This document shows, piece after piece, positions 1-9,300 of a DNA stretch of 64,000 nt. The notes under the pieces are model-generated. The model saw only the letters and a program-made list of their open reading frames with translations. It did no database searches and was not told the DNA's origin. The position numbers and the translations under genes are program-made. This stretch comes from Prolixibacteraceae bacterium. Lineage in GTDB: Bacteria > Bacteroidota > Bacteroidia > Bacteroidales > Prolixibacteraceae. The stretch lies in NCBI GenBank assembly GCA_019856515.1, contig CP082230.1, forward strand, positions 496,001-560,000, written 5' to 3'. The first letter of the stretch is position 1, and the number at the start of each line of letters is the position of its first letter.

Positions 1-3000
1 GCTGAAACATTATAGACCCCTTCTTGATTATATATAACTTTAGGTGGAATTATACCTTGATAGCTATTGGGGCTTCCTCCTTCAAAGGTCCATTGGCAAT
101 CTTCGATTTCATGACTTCCTTTTATACTAAATTGTATACTTTCTTCTTTATAGATGACTTTTCTGTCAGATAACAATTCAGCTGTTATGGCTGTTGGTTT
201 GACAACTGTTACTATATTCTCTTTTGTGAATGTTATAGTTTGTCCATCAATTAATACTTCAATTTGTACATGGAAGGTGCCATTATTCTTATATGTAACT
301 GGTGGAGGTGTATTCCCAATATATTGATTAGGATATCCACCATCAAAGGTCCATGTACACTTCTCGATTGATTCAGTTGTATGTAATTGATACTGTACTT
401 TTTCATCTACTTCAATTGTTTGGATACTACTAGTAATATCAATGTCATATATTACTGGAGCTTCTGACTCACCTGCTAATATTGGAGCATTTGGTTTCTC
501 ATTATATCCGTATTGGGTGATTTCGAAATGTGTACCTGGTCCTGTCATCTTTCCTTTAAGCCAACCATAATGAGTTGTTCCATTAACATTGAAAACAATG
601 CCTATATATCCTTCGGTATGATACCAATCAGTATATCCTGCATGATAAATATCTAATTGATTAGGGTAGGCTTCAGGGGCCTTCCAGTTTTGATCACTAG
701 ATATTATTGATCCTTTTCGTAATTTCATAATGTTACGAGTGCCAATATGTGTAATGCACTCTTTATTATAGGTCTCTAATTTTATATGTCCATCTTCAAA
801 ATACCAATTTCCATAGGTCGGTCCTTCATCAAATAATGCGAACCATTTCCACTTGTTTGAAGAGTCAACACTTACAGAGGGTAGTTCACCTGTGATTATT
901 TTATATGGATCAATAAATGTGATATCAAACTTGATTTCATTTCTATATTTTTGCGTACTTGTAAATAGATGATCTTTCAATTGAATTGTGAAGGATGAAC
1001 TGTTTGAAAGACCATGTGTTTTTGCTCTACTAGAGAAAGCCAAATCAATTTTCCCATCTATTAATCTAAAAGTAGGAGTTAATCCTACAGGTAGCCCTGT
1101 GATTGTATAATCGATATTTGCTCTAAGATCTCTATCACTATCTAATTGGTAATGGTTAAGAAATGAAAGTAAACTATGTTGGAGCAAGCTTCCATCGTTT
1201 GTATCTTTCTCCTCTTCGAATACTTTACGAGTAACACTGAATGCTGCAATCTGTTGTTGTTCTTGTCCAGCTAGAATACCTTCATTTGGGTTTGTATTAA
1301 GAGCATATTCAATTAAATCCATTGCATCAGAACTGCTGTTGACCGAAACTTTCATCCACCCATATATGGGTTCATTCATTTCATTGATTACTTGAAATCC
1401 AAGATATGCCGTTTTATTACTCCATTTTTTGTAGTTCGGTGATGTAAAATCATGCTCTTTAGGGTAGTCACCTCCTGGATTCCAGTTTCCTGACTTGTTA
1501 ATTGGCTGACCGTACTCTATAGGAGAAATGTTTTCACTATTATCTTCGCATAAAATCGATTTCTTATATGTTTCAAGTCTAAGTTTTCCTGCATCATACC
1601 AAAAACCATATGCAAATGATGTATTCTTAATGGTGAAATATTTCCAAGTATTTTGACTGTCCACATGATAATTTGTATTCTCATATACGATTTCATACTT
1701 ATTCCTGAATTGAACAGGAACACCAAAGCTTGTTGGTTTTGAGGAACCTGTAGATAATAATGATCCATCGATATTGACTTTGAGACTTATATTTTGAGCT
1801 GCTTCATGTAGATTTGCTTTTCCTCTAAATCTTAGCTCAAAATGAGTATTGTCGACAATCTCTATTTCAGGAGTTAATCCTAAAGGAACGTTATCGAATG
1901 ATACTTTTGTTGGATCCCAAGATTCTTGAAGAAATTCATAATCTACAATTTTCCCTGTTATCACATTCTCGAATGTACCATCATTCGTTCTACTCTCAAT
2001 CAGTTTCTTTCCTTGGATATCTATAAGAGCGGTTTCTGGATATAGGGTAGCTTTTAAATTCTCAGCACTCCAAAGATTATTACGTTTGGCTACATTAGAA
2101 TTCAGTGCTGTATGCATCCTCTCAACTTGTCCTTTGGTAAATGCTACTGGACATTGTGCATAATCCATATAATTCTGTATCATATCGAGAGAACCACAAC
2201 TACTATGACTTGTGTCACATCCACCATAATATCCTGTACAATTCGGAGTGTCTGTGACTTCATCATCTTCACCACAAGCATCTTTGGCTCCACATTCAAG
2301 CCATGGGCTCCATGTATGATATAAGTTTAAGAAGTGCCCAATTTCATGTGTTAAGATACGATGGTATCCTTGTGTTGTTGCTCCAAAAGCCCATGATGAA
2401 ATAATAATACCATCGAGGTCCGCATAATCATCATTGTCTACTTGATAGGGTAGGTAAGCCCAAGCGGAACCATTGCTTCCATTTGAGCTTCTAACAATCC
2501 ATATATTTAAATACTTGTCATGTGGCCATGAATTTATTCTTTTCACTTCGGGGTGATCCCAACTTCCATTAATTGTGAGAGGAGACACATCTCTAGTAAT
2601 ACCAGTTGTGTAGTTACCACTAGGGTCAACTTTAGCAAGCCTAAATTCAATATTGGGAACTCCTATTCTCGATTTGAAAGATGGCTCTAGCTGATTTAGA
2701 TCACTGTTTATACTAGCGTAGTCTTCATTGATAATATCAAGAGCTTCATGTACTTTTTCATCTGTAATATTTTCAACGCCATGATCATGAATAATATGGA
2801 ATACAATTGGGATGATGTAATTTTGGTCCGTAGCAAAAGAGTGTTTTTTATGCCTCTTAGATCTTTCCAGTGAATTTTCAACCTCTTTAGCCAATTGGGG
2901 ATTCTGTTTCAAATCCTTCATATAAGATTGGTACTGCTCAGAATTAGAGCATTTGTGTTGGTTCTGTTTTTGGGTAAATCCCAAAAAACTAAACAGCATG

Positions 3001-3032
3001 GTAAATACCATGGTAAGGGTAAAAACTTTCAT
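1..3032 (-). CDS. Secreted M43 (pappalysin-type) metalloprotease with PKD domains, 3' end beyond window
   Basis: This is a long open frame on the minus strand that runs off the left edge, so the C-terminus is missing. I start it at the ATG at 3032, which gives a signal peptide (MKVFTLTMVFTMLFSFLGF). An in-frame ATG at 3059 adds nine residues. The zinc site is HEIGHFLNLYH at about residue 229, the HExxHxxGxxH pattern of metzincins, followed by a Met-turn region (MIQNYMDY) and several cysteines, as in the M43 family. Two related blocks of about 230 residues follow, each with an SxxxWKxF motif and a stretch near GILAGQ or PILAGE. At least two PKD-like domains (CTWTFDGG, CQWTFEGG) come next. The likely role is extracellular protein degradation. 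A sorting domain probably lies beyond the edge. The family call is solid; the substrate is unknown. Confidence 0.88.
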   Translation of the reverse strand, partial: MKVFTLTMVFTMLFSFLGFTQKQNQHKCSNSEQYQSYMKDLKQNPQLAKEVENSLERSKRHKKHSFATDQNYIIPIVFHIIHDHGVENITDEKVHEALDIINEDYASINSDLNQLEPSFKSRIGVPNIEFRLAKVDPSGNYTTGITRDVSPLTINGSWDHPEVKRINSWPHDKYLNIWIVRSSNGSNGSAWAYLPYQVDNDDYADLDGIIISSWAFGATTQGYHRILTHEIGHFLNLYHTWSPWLECGAKDACGEDDEVTDTPNCTGYYGGCDTSHSSCGSLDMIQNYMDYAQCPVAFTKGQVERMHTALNSNVAKRNNLWSAENLKATLYPETALIDIQGKKLIESRTNDGTFENVITGKIVDYEFLQESWDPTKVSFDNVPLGLTPEIEIVDNTHFELRFRGKANLHEAAQNISLKVNIDGSLLSTGSSKPTSFGVPVQFRNKYEIVYENTNYHVDSQNTWKYFTIKNTSFAYGFWYDAGKLRLETYKKSILCEDNSENISPIEYGQPINKSGNWNPGGDYPKEHDFTSPNYKKWSNKTAYLGFQVINEMNEPIYGWMKVSVNSSSDAMDLIEYALNTNPNEGILAGQEQQQIAAFSVTRKVFEEEKDTNDGSLLQHSLLSFLNHYQLDSDRDLRANIDYTITGLPVGLTPTFRLIDGKIDLAFSSRAKTHGLSNSSSFTIQLKDHLFTSTQKYRNEIKFDITFIDPYKIITGELPSVSVDSSNKWKWFALFDEGPTYGNWYFEDGHIKLETYNKECITHIGTRNIMKLRKGSIISSDQNWKAPEAYPNQLDIYHAGYTDWYHTEGYIGIVFNVNGTTHYGWLKGKMTGPGTHFEITQYGYNEKPNAPILAGESEAPVIYDIDITSSIQTIEVDEKVQYQLHTTESIEKCTWTFDGGYPNQYIGNTPPPVTYKNNGTFHVQIEVLIDGQTITFTKENIVTVVKPTAITAELLSDRKVIYKEESIQFSIKGSHEIEDCQWTFEGGSPNSYQGIIPPKVIYNQEGVYNVS

Positions 3033-3059
3033 ATGCTTGTAAAATAAATAATTAGACAT

Positions 3060-3585
3060 TTGAATTTACTAAATGTCATAATCTGTTTTGGTGATCAAAA
3101 TCACCCACTATTTCACAACAATTTTGATTGTTAATTGTATCGAGATGCCTTAAAAATAGTATTTGATATTAAATATGTCTTAAATAGATGGTTTGTTTTA
3201 ATATGATTAAAGTCTCGTGTGTTCTTCGGTTTAGTGATTTGTCTATAGAATTGCAAAGGCTAGCAGGTCATCGTCGGAGAGATTATAGTGATTGTGGACA
3301 ATTATAAGACGACTCAGTAATTTACTCCTAATAAAGGATATCGATTTTAATTGTAATGCTCTCTCGAATAAGCTGATATCTTTCTTGTTTACGTCTCCTT
3401 TCTTCTATGTGCAATTTATGTCAATAGTTTATTATTTGAGTTGTATTAATAATTCGTAGAACATTTTATTGTGTATTTGTAAAAAATGGTTAATTTTCAA
3501 TTGATAAAGTATCTTTATGTGAATAAGTGCGTGTCTGTAAAATAGATAAGTATATCATGTTAATAAATCAATAAAATTAAATATT
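3060..3585. other. Divergent intergenic region between protease and small exported protein
   Basis: This 526-base AT-rich gap lies between two divergently transcribed genes, so it should hold both promoters. I found no convincing ORF or RNA gene. One small perfect inverted repeat (GGTGAT CAAA ATCACC) sits at about 3092-3107, roughly 60 bases upstream of the protease start, and could be an operator. Nothing else stands out. Confidence 0.4.
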
Positions 3586-4191
3586 ATGAAAAGAATTATT
3601 CTAATTGTTTGTATTCTACTCTCGTTTAAAGGTTTTTCTCAGAAAGAATTATCAAGGAATACATATTTATATGGTTCAATAAAAAATAAATTAGAACATA
3701 ATGTTTTGATTGTATTGGATAATAAAGATGCGAAATCAGAATATATTATGAAGCAAAGCTTTCGCTCAAAAATGAATAATATTTTTACTCTTAATCAACT
3801 CGTTTTTCCTGGAGAGGTCTGTGGAGATAGTCAATATAAGGATCTTTTAAAGGAGAAGGATATTAAAACCGTTCTCAATGTTAGTGTTTATAAAAGAGAA
3901 TTTGGTTATAAGTATGGTTGGGTTGGTCAAAATGGGAAGTATATGGATGGCTCAAATGGTTCTATCAATAGTGATTCATATGCTAAAGTTAATGCTGGAG
4001 AAGAAATAAAGTATTTAGCTTTAAAATTAGATATCTACACCTCTAAAGACGATTTTAAGAAGCCTATTGCAGTTATTGTATCTGATAAATATAGAAGTTC
4101 TTCATTAGGCAATGAAGAGTTGTTATATTACCGCTCCATAATACAACAGCTCTCAAAAGGTCTTGCACGACAGTTTCCTTTTAAAAAATAG
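3586..4191 (+). CDS. Exported protein of unknown function, 201 aa
   Basis: The protein begins with a clean signal peptide (MKRIILIVCILLSFKGFSQ) and should be exported to the periplasm or beyond. The rest is a single soluble domain rich in Lys and Ser with a predicted alternating beta/alpha pattern and a Gly/Asn-rich central loop (GWVGQNGKYMDGSNGS, about residues 107-122). It has one cysteine after the signal peptide and no lipobox. The pattern loosely recalls lipoprotein-type folds that sense or bind other envelope proteins, but I do not recognise the family. The next gene on the same strand (4424) is also a small exported protein, with 232 bases and a hairpin between them, so they are probably separate transcripts. 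Confidence 0.7.
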   Translation: MKRIILIVCILLSFKGFSQKELSRNTYLYGSIKNKLEHNVLIVLDNKDAKSEYIMKQSFRSKMNNIFTLNQLVFPGEVCGDSQYKDLLKEKDIKTVLNVSVYKREFGYKYGWVGQNGKYMDGSNGSINSDSYAKVNAGEEIKYLALKLDIYTSKDDFKKPIAVIVSDKYRSSSLGNEELLYYRSIIQQLSKGLARQFPFKK

Positions 4192-4297
4192 ACGATCTGT
4201 CATTTTAGTCAATATAATTAGTGTCAAGCTGGGGTTCATGTGTGATATAGCTAGAGGATAAGAGTCATAACCTAAACAAATTGATACATTATGATCC

Positions 4298-4347
4298 GAT
4301 AGATTTTATACCCATAAAAAATTATACAAATGGGCATAAAACTTATC
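4298..4347. repeat. Imperfect inverted repeat between two exported-protein genes
   Basis: The arms 4298-4315 and 4330-4347 pair over about 18 bases with a few mismatches (core TTTTATACCCAT against ATGGGCATAAAA). It may act as a weak terminator for the upstream gene or as a leader hairpin of the next gene, whose start lies 76 bases downstream. No clear U-tract follows. Confidence 0.45.
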
Positions 4348-4423
4348 TGACGTAGTTATATGATGATATTTAGGATTTAAAAATGAATCATTGTATCATG
4401 AAAGTATATTTAAAATAGCATAT

Positions 4424-5047
4424 ATGAGAATATTAGTTTTAACAATTTTATTCGCGATTTGTACTATTGAAGCAAAAGCACAAAGTGAGGTTGTCACTAC
4501 AGAAGAGCTACTGTTACTTCAAGATGTTTTAGTAATCCAACAGCGAGGGAAAAAACATCGATTAAACGATCTTATTTTTTCAAAAGTGACAACAGCATCT
4601 CTTGAAAAGAGTTTAAGCGTTGATGCAATTCAATTTACTTGTTATGACAGTGGTGTAGAGTACAAATCAACGGGAAAGTATGAGATTCCTGAAGGTCGTG
4701 AAGATAGATCATTAAGTTTTAAGATAAAGCAAAATCGCAAAAAATATGAATGTTATTTAAGTAAAACAAAATTTGAAAGAATGACCCAGATATTTCGCCA
4801 AATTTTATCAATGACAAGTGATGGTATTTATACAACTTATTGTTATAATATTGATGATCATTTTTCAATAAAAGTTGATGATGATCAAAGTAGTGGATTT
4901 TTATCCTCTCCTTCATGGGATCTCGAATTAACCATTTCCCAAAATAAACTCAAATCAAAATATCATTTCAATCGTAATCAATTAAATAAATTGGTGATAG
5001 CTTTTCAAAAGTTAATATTAGAACTAGAAGATTCAGTAGGAATGTAA
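4424..5047 (+). CDS. Exported protein of unknown function, 207 aa
   Basis: I place the start at the ATG at 4424 because it opens a signal peptide (MRILVLTILFAICTIEAKAQ). A longer reading from a TTG at 4391 adds only eleven residues ahead of it. The mature protein has about 188 residues, is Lys/Ser rich and predicted mostly beta in its middle, with a helical C-terminus (NQLNKLVIAFQKLILELED). I do not recognise the family. It lies just upstream of the gene interrupted by the IS4-type element and ends in a nested hairpin, so it is probably a single-gene transcript. Confidence 0.68.
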   Translation: MRILVLTILFAICTIEAKAQSEVVTTEELLLLQDVLVIQQRGKKHRLNDLIFSKVTTASLEKSLSVDAIQFTCYDSGVEYKSTGKYEIPEGREDRSLSFKIKQNRKKYECYLSKTKFERMTQIFRQILSMTSDGIYTTYCYNIDDHFSIKVDDDQSSGFLSSPSWDLELTISQNKLKSKYHFNRNQLNKLVIAFQKLILELEDSVGM

Positions 5048-5095
5048 AAGTCCATTCTTGCATCGTTTTCTTATGCACATAAACGATATTCCTAC
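5036..5095 (+). terminator. Nested hairpin at the 3' end of the 4424-5047 gene
   Basis: The outer arms GTAGGAAT (5036-5043) and ATTCCTAC (5088-5095) enclose inner arms ATCGTTT (5062-5068) and AAACGAT (5081-5087). The structure spans the stop codon. No strict U-tract follows, although the next bases are AT-rich, so it is a probable terminator rather than a certain one. Confidence 0.45.
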
Positions 5096-5272
5096 CACAT
5101 TATTATAACGGCTTTTTATTGCTTAGAATGTTTGTCTTTTGTCTAACCCTTAGTGTACCTAAGTTTATAGTTCATATGAAGCAATATAAATCGTTGGAAA
5201 ATAAAGATATTTAATAATGAAGATAGATTTTAGTTGTAAATATCGTGTCTATCCAAATCTCAAGGTAAATAT

Positions 5273-5308
5273 ATGAGAGAATTAAAAGAATGCTGGAGTT
5301 TATTATGT
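5273..5308 (+). pseudogene. First 12 codons of the membrane-protein gene split by the IS4-type element
   Basis: An ATG at 5273 opens twelve codons (MRELKECWSLLC) that end exactly where the insertion sequence begins at 5309. Removing the element and one copy of the 4-bp duplication ATGT joins this frame without a shift to AAT CCC TCT at 6899. That frame continues into the 471-codon membrane protein downstream. The fragment is therefore the original 5' end of that gene. Confidence 0.82.
5305..5308. repeat. Target site duplication ATGT, left copy
   Basis: ATGT sits directly outside the left inverted repeat of the IS4-type element and is repeated directly outside the right one at 6895-6898. Four bases alone would be weak, but removing one copy restores a long reading frame, which supports it. 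Confidence 0.75.
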
Positions 5309-5326
5309 AACTGATGTTTCCCATGT
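5309..5326. repeat. Left terminal inverted repeat of the IS4-type element
   Basis: This is the 18-bp arm AACTGATGTTTCCCATGT, perfectly complementary to 6877-6894. Confidence 0.9.
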
Positions 5327-5356
5327 AGGCTAACATCTTGATTTACAGCATAAAAA

Positions 5357-5432
5357 GAAGCATGTTTATTTTGATAATTCATTAATTATCAGTAAATTAA
5401 TGTTGTTCCAATAACCAAATAAATCATGCTTC
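5357..5432 (+). promoter_or_regulatory. Leader inverted repeats of the IS4-type transposase that cover its start codon
   Basis: GAAGCATG (5357-5364) is complementary to CATGCTTC (5425-5432), and the second arm contains the transposase ATG at 5426. Between them lies a second perfect hairpin, TGATAATT (5372-5379) with AATTATCA (5384-5391) and a CATT loop. In a transcript entering from outside, both would fold and hide the start codon. In IS10 and IS50 comparable hairpins block translation of read-through transcripts; applying that here is inference. Confidence 0.6.
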
Positions 5433-6874
5433 AGAATAAAAGTACAAAAGTTTTTTCAGAGACACAGAGTTTTTTCAGTTCAAGTGAAAAAGGAATTAAT
5501 CGAATTATTAGCCTTTACAAGTTACTCAACTTAAGACAACTGAAATTAGGAAATAAAGAGTTGCCTCAGTCTACTTACTTCAAAGGTGACATACTATTAG
5601 GCTTACTACTTTTCCCAATTTTCTCTATCCCTAATATTTATAGCTACAGTAAGCATTATCTATCAGAGATGTTAGAAGCACAAAAGAATACATTCTATCG
5701 ATTTAAAAATAACAGCCAGATAGATTGGCGTACTATAGTTTCATCATGTAATAATAAACTCTTTGGTCAAATAGCCAAAAACTCTCACTCTGATGACTGT
5801 AATCAAGCAGAAAGATGCTTAATTATTGACGATACTGATTTTGAGAAGTCTACCTACAAAACTGAACATGTTAGTAAAATATGGTCGCATGTAACCCATC
5901 GTTATATATTTGGTTTTAAAGGATTATTTCTAGGTTTATGGGATGGCAAAAGCTATTTTACATTGGACTTCTCTCTACATAAAGAAAGAGGGAAGAATAA
6001 AAAGACTCCATTTGGACTCACTGCCAAACAACGTAAAAAACAGTTCTCAAAGAAACGATCAACAAAGAGTAATGGGTTTAACCGAGAGAAAGAACTCGTT
6101 ATTGATAAAATAACGATGGCAAAAGAGATGATGGTAAATGCTATTAAACAAGGAATTACAGTAGACTACATACTTATGGACAGTTGGTTCTTCTGTGATT
6201 CAATATTAAAAACTGTGATCTCTAATGGTATGCATCTTGTTGCAATGGCTAAGATGTCTAGTGCTAAATATTCTTTCAAAGACAAAGAATATAGCACCAA
6301 AGAACTTGCTCTCTTACTTAAACAGCGAAAGAGAGTAAAATGGGTAAAGTCACTTAGTCTATATTGTGCAGAAGTCACAGTGAAATATAAAGGTACAGAT
6401 GTAAAACTATTCTTTTGCAAGAACAGTAAGCGAGGGAAATGGCATTTATTGGTATCTTCAAATACAAAGCTGAGCATAGAGAAAGCTTATCAGATATATA
6501 GTATTAGATGGAGTATTGAGGTCTTTTTTAAGGAATCAAAGAACTATTTTGGTTTAGGAAAATCTCAATCGAGTGATTTTGATGCTCAAATAGCAGATCT
6601 ATCTGTAGCTATTATTGAGTTTAACGTTTTTAGTTTAGCAAAAAGGTTCGAGGCATATGAGACGCTAGGTGGAATCTTTGCTCATGTAAAAGATCAAGGA
6701 ATGGAACTTGTAATAGTACAACGAATTTGGGGTTTTATCCTCGAATTGATGAGAACTCTCGCAGAAATCATCGATAGTGATTTTAATGAATTGATAATCA
6801 GTGTACTTAAAAATAAACCCGAAAATAATAAATTCTTTAGGCTCATTGAATCAATGGTTTATGAACCTGAATAA
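5426..6874 (+). CDS. IS4-superfamily DDE transposase
   Basis: This 482-residue protein catalyses cut-and-paste movement of the surrounding element. The DDE core is visible: LIIDDTDFEK near residues 135-144 holds the first Asp, YILMDSWFF near 250 the second. The glutamate lies in YSIRWSIEVFFKESK near 360, which matches the IS4-family signature Y-x2-R-x3-E-x6-K exactly. The ATG at 5426 is taken as the start; it lies in one arm of a leader hairpin. The frame is uninterrupted and of normal length for the family, so the enzyme is probably active. A 103-residue open frame on the opposite strand is only a shadow. Confidence 0.93.
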   Translation: MLQNKSTKVFSETQSFFSSSEKGINRIISLYKLLNLRQLKLGNKELPQSTYFKGDILLGLLLFPIFSIPNIYSYSKHYLSEMLEAQKNTFYRFKNNSQIDWRTIVSSCNNKLFGQIAKNSHSDDCNQAERCLIIDDTDFEKSTYKTEHVSKIWSHVTHRYIFGFKGLFLGLWDGKSYFTLDFSLHKERGKNKKTPFGLTAKQRKKQFSKKRSTKSNGFNREKELVIDKITMAKEMMVNAIKQGITVDYILMDSWFFCDSILKTVISNGMHLVAMAKMSSAKYSFKDKEYSTKELALLLKQRKRVKWVKSLSLYCAEVTVKYKGTDVKLFFCKNSKRGKWHLLVSSNTKLSIEKAYQIYSIRWSIEVFFKESKNYFGLGKSQSSDFDAQIADLSVAIIEFNVFSLAKRFEAYETLGGIFAHVKDQGMELVIVQRIWGFILELMRTLAEIIDSDFNELIISVLKNKPENNKFFRLIESMVYEPE

Positions 6875-6876
6875 AG

Positions 6877-6894
6877 ACATGGGAAACATCAGTT
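6877..6894. repeat. Right terminal inverted repeat of the IS4-type element
   Basis: This is the 18-bp arm ACATGGGAAACATCAGTT, perfectly complementary to the left end. The transposase stop codon ends two bases before it. Confidence 0.9.
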
Positions 6895-6898
6895 ATGT

Positions 6899-8314
6899 AA
6901 TCCCTCTAATCATTGGAAGAAAAGGAGTATTGAGATAGACTACTGTGCAGATGGTATTTGTAACTATAAATGGATGTTTGTCATTCCTTTCATCGTATTA
7001 ATAGCAGTTTGTACATGGGGTATTTATTGTAATTTGAACCATGCAAGAGTTAGCTCATACTTTACAGAAGCCTGTAATCTATCTGGTGATTTAAAATGGC
7101 TCGTGTTTCTACTTTACCCAATTGTAATAGCTGTTGTTGAAGAGATAATATATCGCCTGCATTTAAAACTATCAGCTGTTAATATAATCACTTCGATTTT
7201 AATATTCTTGTTTGTATTATCGAGCTTCATCTATTTCTCATTTTTGCAAACAGTAGGCGAGAATTTATTTCATTTGTATGTGGTGTATATTGTGATTTTG
7301 CTTTCTGCTTTTTTGTTTTGGGAAATCAAAGAAGAACTAGTGGAATTCTGGACATGTAATTACAACCTTATATTTTACTCTTCTGTATTACTCTATGCAA
7401 TATTGAAATTTCCACTTATTATTGAAGGAGTATCTTTAAAATGGTGGGCATTGACTATAATTCCCGTTCAATTGTTATTAAGTTTATCTTGTAGTCTTAT
7501 TCGAGTAAAGTATGGGTTTTTACTAAGTTTATTAAGTTCATTGGTCTATAATGTAATGATTTTTGCATTAGTGTATAATACTCCTGTTTTTGCAAAAAAC
7601 TCAAATAGATATTTGAGATCTGATCAGATTCAAAAGACTGCTGAACTGATGTCCAATCTTCCACATCGTTATGTGACCTTTATGAGTCGTTACCCTGATA
7701 TGAAAGGCTACAAGATGGACTTAAGCTTCTCTGACAATTCGAAGAAAACAAAGATGTGGAAAAAGGGACGCGTTTATAGTTGTAAGAATGTAAGCTTTGA
7801 AAAACTGTTTCGTGACCTGAGTGGTGCATCCAGGACATTAATTGTTTACGATAATCCACAAACTAAATCAATCTATTTCGATATTAAAGTTGTTTTACCT
7901 AAGAATAGACCGCAATATAAGATTATTCATGCGACAATAATTCGTCAAATATTAAAAAAGATAGACCAGAAAGCGACATATTATAAAATTAAAGGACCTT
8001 CAGAGATATTGTTCATTGAAAATATAGATAAGTTTAATCAAAATGTTGTTTTAGACCCTACAAAAGTAAATGATACCAAGAATTACATGGTGATTAAGAA
8101 TGCATCATTAGAGAAACTTGCCAACAAAATTGAGATAATCTATGATTTGGACTGTGTAACATTAAATGTCATGAGTAATGTGAATGATTATGTGATCCCT
8201 AAGAATAACCTCAATGAGTTGAAATCGTATTTGTCTGATAATTATGGAATCCAATTAAAAACAGAAGAATATGATCGAACATTATTATATGTACATGATC
8301 CAATAAAATTCTAG
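6899..8314 (+). pseudogene. CPBP-like integral membrane protein, interrupted near its 5' end by the IS4-type element
   Basis: The frame is open from the IS end and continues the twelve codons at 5273-5308; the rebuilt protein is about 483 residues. Residues encoded from 6974 on include at least five membrane segments. An EEIIYR motif sits in a helix (IAVVEEIIYRLHL), like motif 1 of CPBP/CAAX-protease-type membrane proteins. The later region KYGFLLSLLSSLVYN resembles the family's last motif but lacks the expected histidine, so proteolytic activity is doubtful. A soluble tail of about 230 residues follows. Internal ATGs, the first at 6974, could still give a 446-residue product lacking the first 37 residues, so some function may persist. 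The family call is moderate. Confidence 0.7.
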
Positions 8315-8376
8315 TAATAGTTAAAATCACATAGACTCCATTTCTCTAGTAATTAGGTGGTGGGGCATTTGATTTT

Positions 8377-8405
8377 CTTCACTCAGTGTGAAACACTGGG
8401 TGAAG
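8377..8405. terminator. Hairpin between convergent genes
   Basis: CTTCACTCAGTGT (8377-8389) pairs with ACACTGGGTGAAG (8393-8405) around a GAA loop, with one G-U pair. It lies in the 257-base gap between the interrupted membrane-protein gene and the oppositely oriented response regulator. That is the right place for a terminator, but neither side shows a strong U-tract. I saw nothing else in this gap. Confidence 0.5.
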
Positions 8406-8571
8406 GAATATGATTGGAAGACAAGATTATTAATAAGGATGTAAATTAAACACTGTTTGTGGAGATCTTCGTTGTAGCTCATCAATTGTTATCGTGACTA
8501 TTTAGGATCAACTGGTGCTTAATAAGATGAACGAGATCTGCATGGAAATCATTACATCGTAAAGTGATTGT

Positions 8572-9300
8572 TTATTCAATCGCATTATGGTCCAGTATTT
8601 TAAGTACTGATACTTTGTAGTTTCTCCCAATAGGGATAACATGATTTTTGATTCTGATGTTGGCAGCAGTATAGCTTTCTATCTTCGAGATAGATACAAT
8701 AAAAGAGCGATGTACTCTAATAAAGTTCATTTCAGGTAGCTTCTCCTCAATATTTGAAATTGTATTAGGGGTAACAACCTCTTCTCCATTTTCAAGAAAA
8801 ATAGAAACATTATTACGAATACTCTCGATATATTCAATTTGATTCAAGGTAATCTTTACCATCCTTTTATCAGATTTAACAAAAATGAATGGATTCTCTG
8901 TATCCAGAGAAGGTGCTGTCTCTGGAATATTAAATGAAGAGTTATTTTGCTTGAAAAAGCGATTGACAGCCTTTATAAAACGATCAAAAGGAATTGGTTT
9001 AATTAAATAATCTAAAGCTTCAAGATCATAACTCTCTACTGCGTATTCTGAATATGCAGTGGTGAAGATTACCTTGGGGGGATTCGATAAGTTTCGAAGT
9101 AGTTGTATTCCTGTAAGTCCAGGCATTTGAATATCTAAAAAGAGAAGGTCGATTTTCGTGCTGTTTAATATGGACAGAGCTTCAATAGCACTGTGGCATT
9201 TGTCCACTAGCTCAAGGTTATTGAGTCTATTAATATAAGCCTCGATAACCTCTAAAGCTAATATTTCATCATCTACAATAAGGCATCTCGTTTTTTTCAT
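8572..9300 (-). CDS. LytTR-family response regulator
   Basis: The 242-residue protein has an N-terminal receiver domain (CLIVDDE at the start, phospho-acceptor Asp56 in LLFLDIQMPG, the conserved Thr and Lys in FTTAYSEYA and YLIKPI). A LytTR DNA-binding domain follows from about residue 135 (RMVKITLNQIEYIESI, FIRVHRSFIV). Such proteins bind imperfect direct repeats and usually activate one or a few nearby genes. It overlaps the upstream kinase gene by four bases (ATGA), so the two are translated together as a two-component pair. The divergent neopullulanase gene beyond the kinase is a plausible but unproven target. Confidence 0.93.
   Translation of the reverse strand: MKKTRCLIVDDEILALEVIEAYINRLNNLELVDKCHSAIEALSILNSTKIDLLFLDIQMPGLTGIQLLRNLSNPPKVIFTTAYSEYAVESYDLEALDYLIKPIPFDRFIKAVNRFFKQNNSSFNIPETAPSLDTENPFIFVKSDKRMVKITLNQIEYIESIRNNVSIFLENGEEVVTPNTISNIEEKLPEMNFIRVHRSFIVSISKIESYTAANIRIKNHVIPIGRNYKVSVLKILDHNAIE

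Larger units (their letters stand above)
5309..6894 (+). mobile_element. IS4-superfamily insertion sequence, complete, 1586 bp
   Basis: The element is bounded by perfect 18-bp terminal inverted repeats, AACTGATGTTTCCCATGT at 5309-5326 and its complement at 6877-6894. It is flanked by ATGT on both sides. It carries one transposase gene that fills most of its length. The intact frame, perfect ends and undecayed duplication suggest recent and possibly still possible movement. It has inserted in codon 12-13 of the downstream membrane-protein gene, in the same orientation. Beyond the 18 bp, the outer sequences TTATGT and TTACAT are similar but not identical, so a slightly different end choice remains possible. 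Confidence 0.9.
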
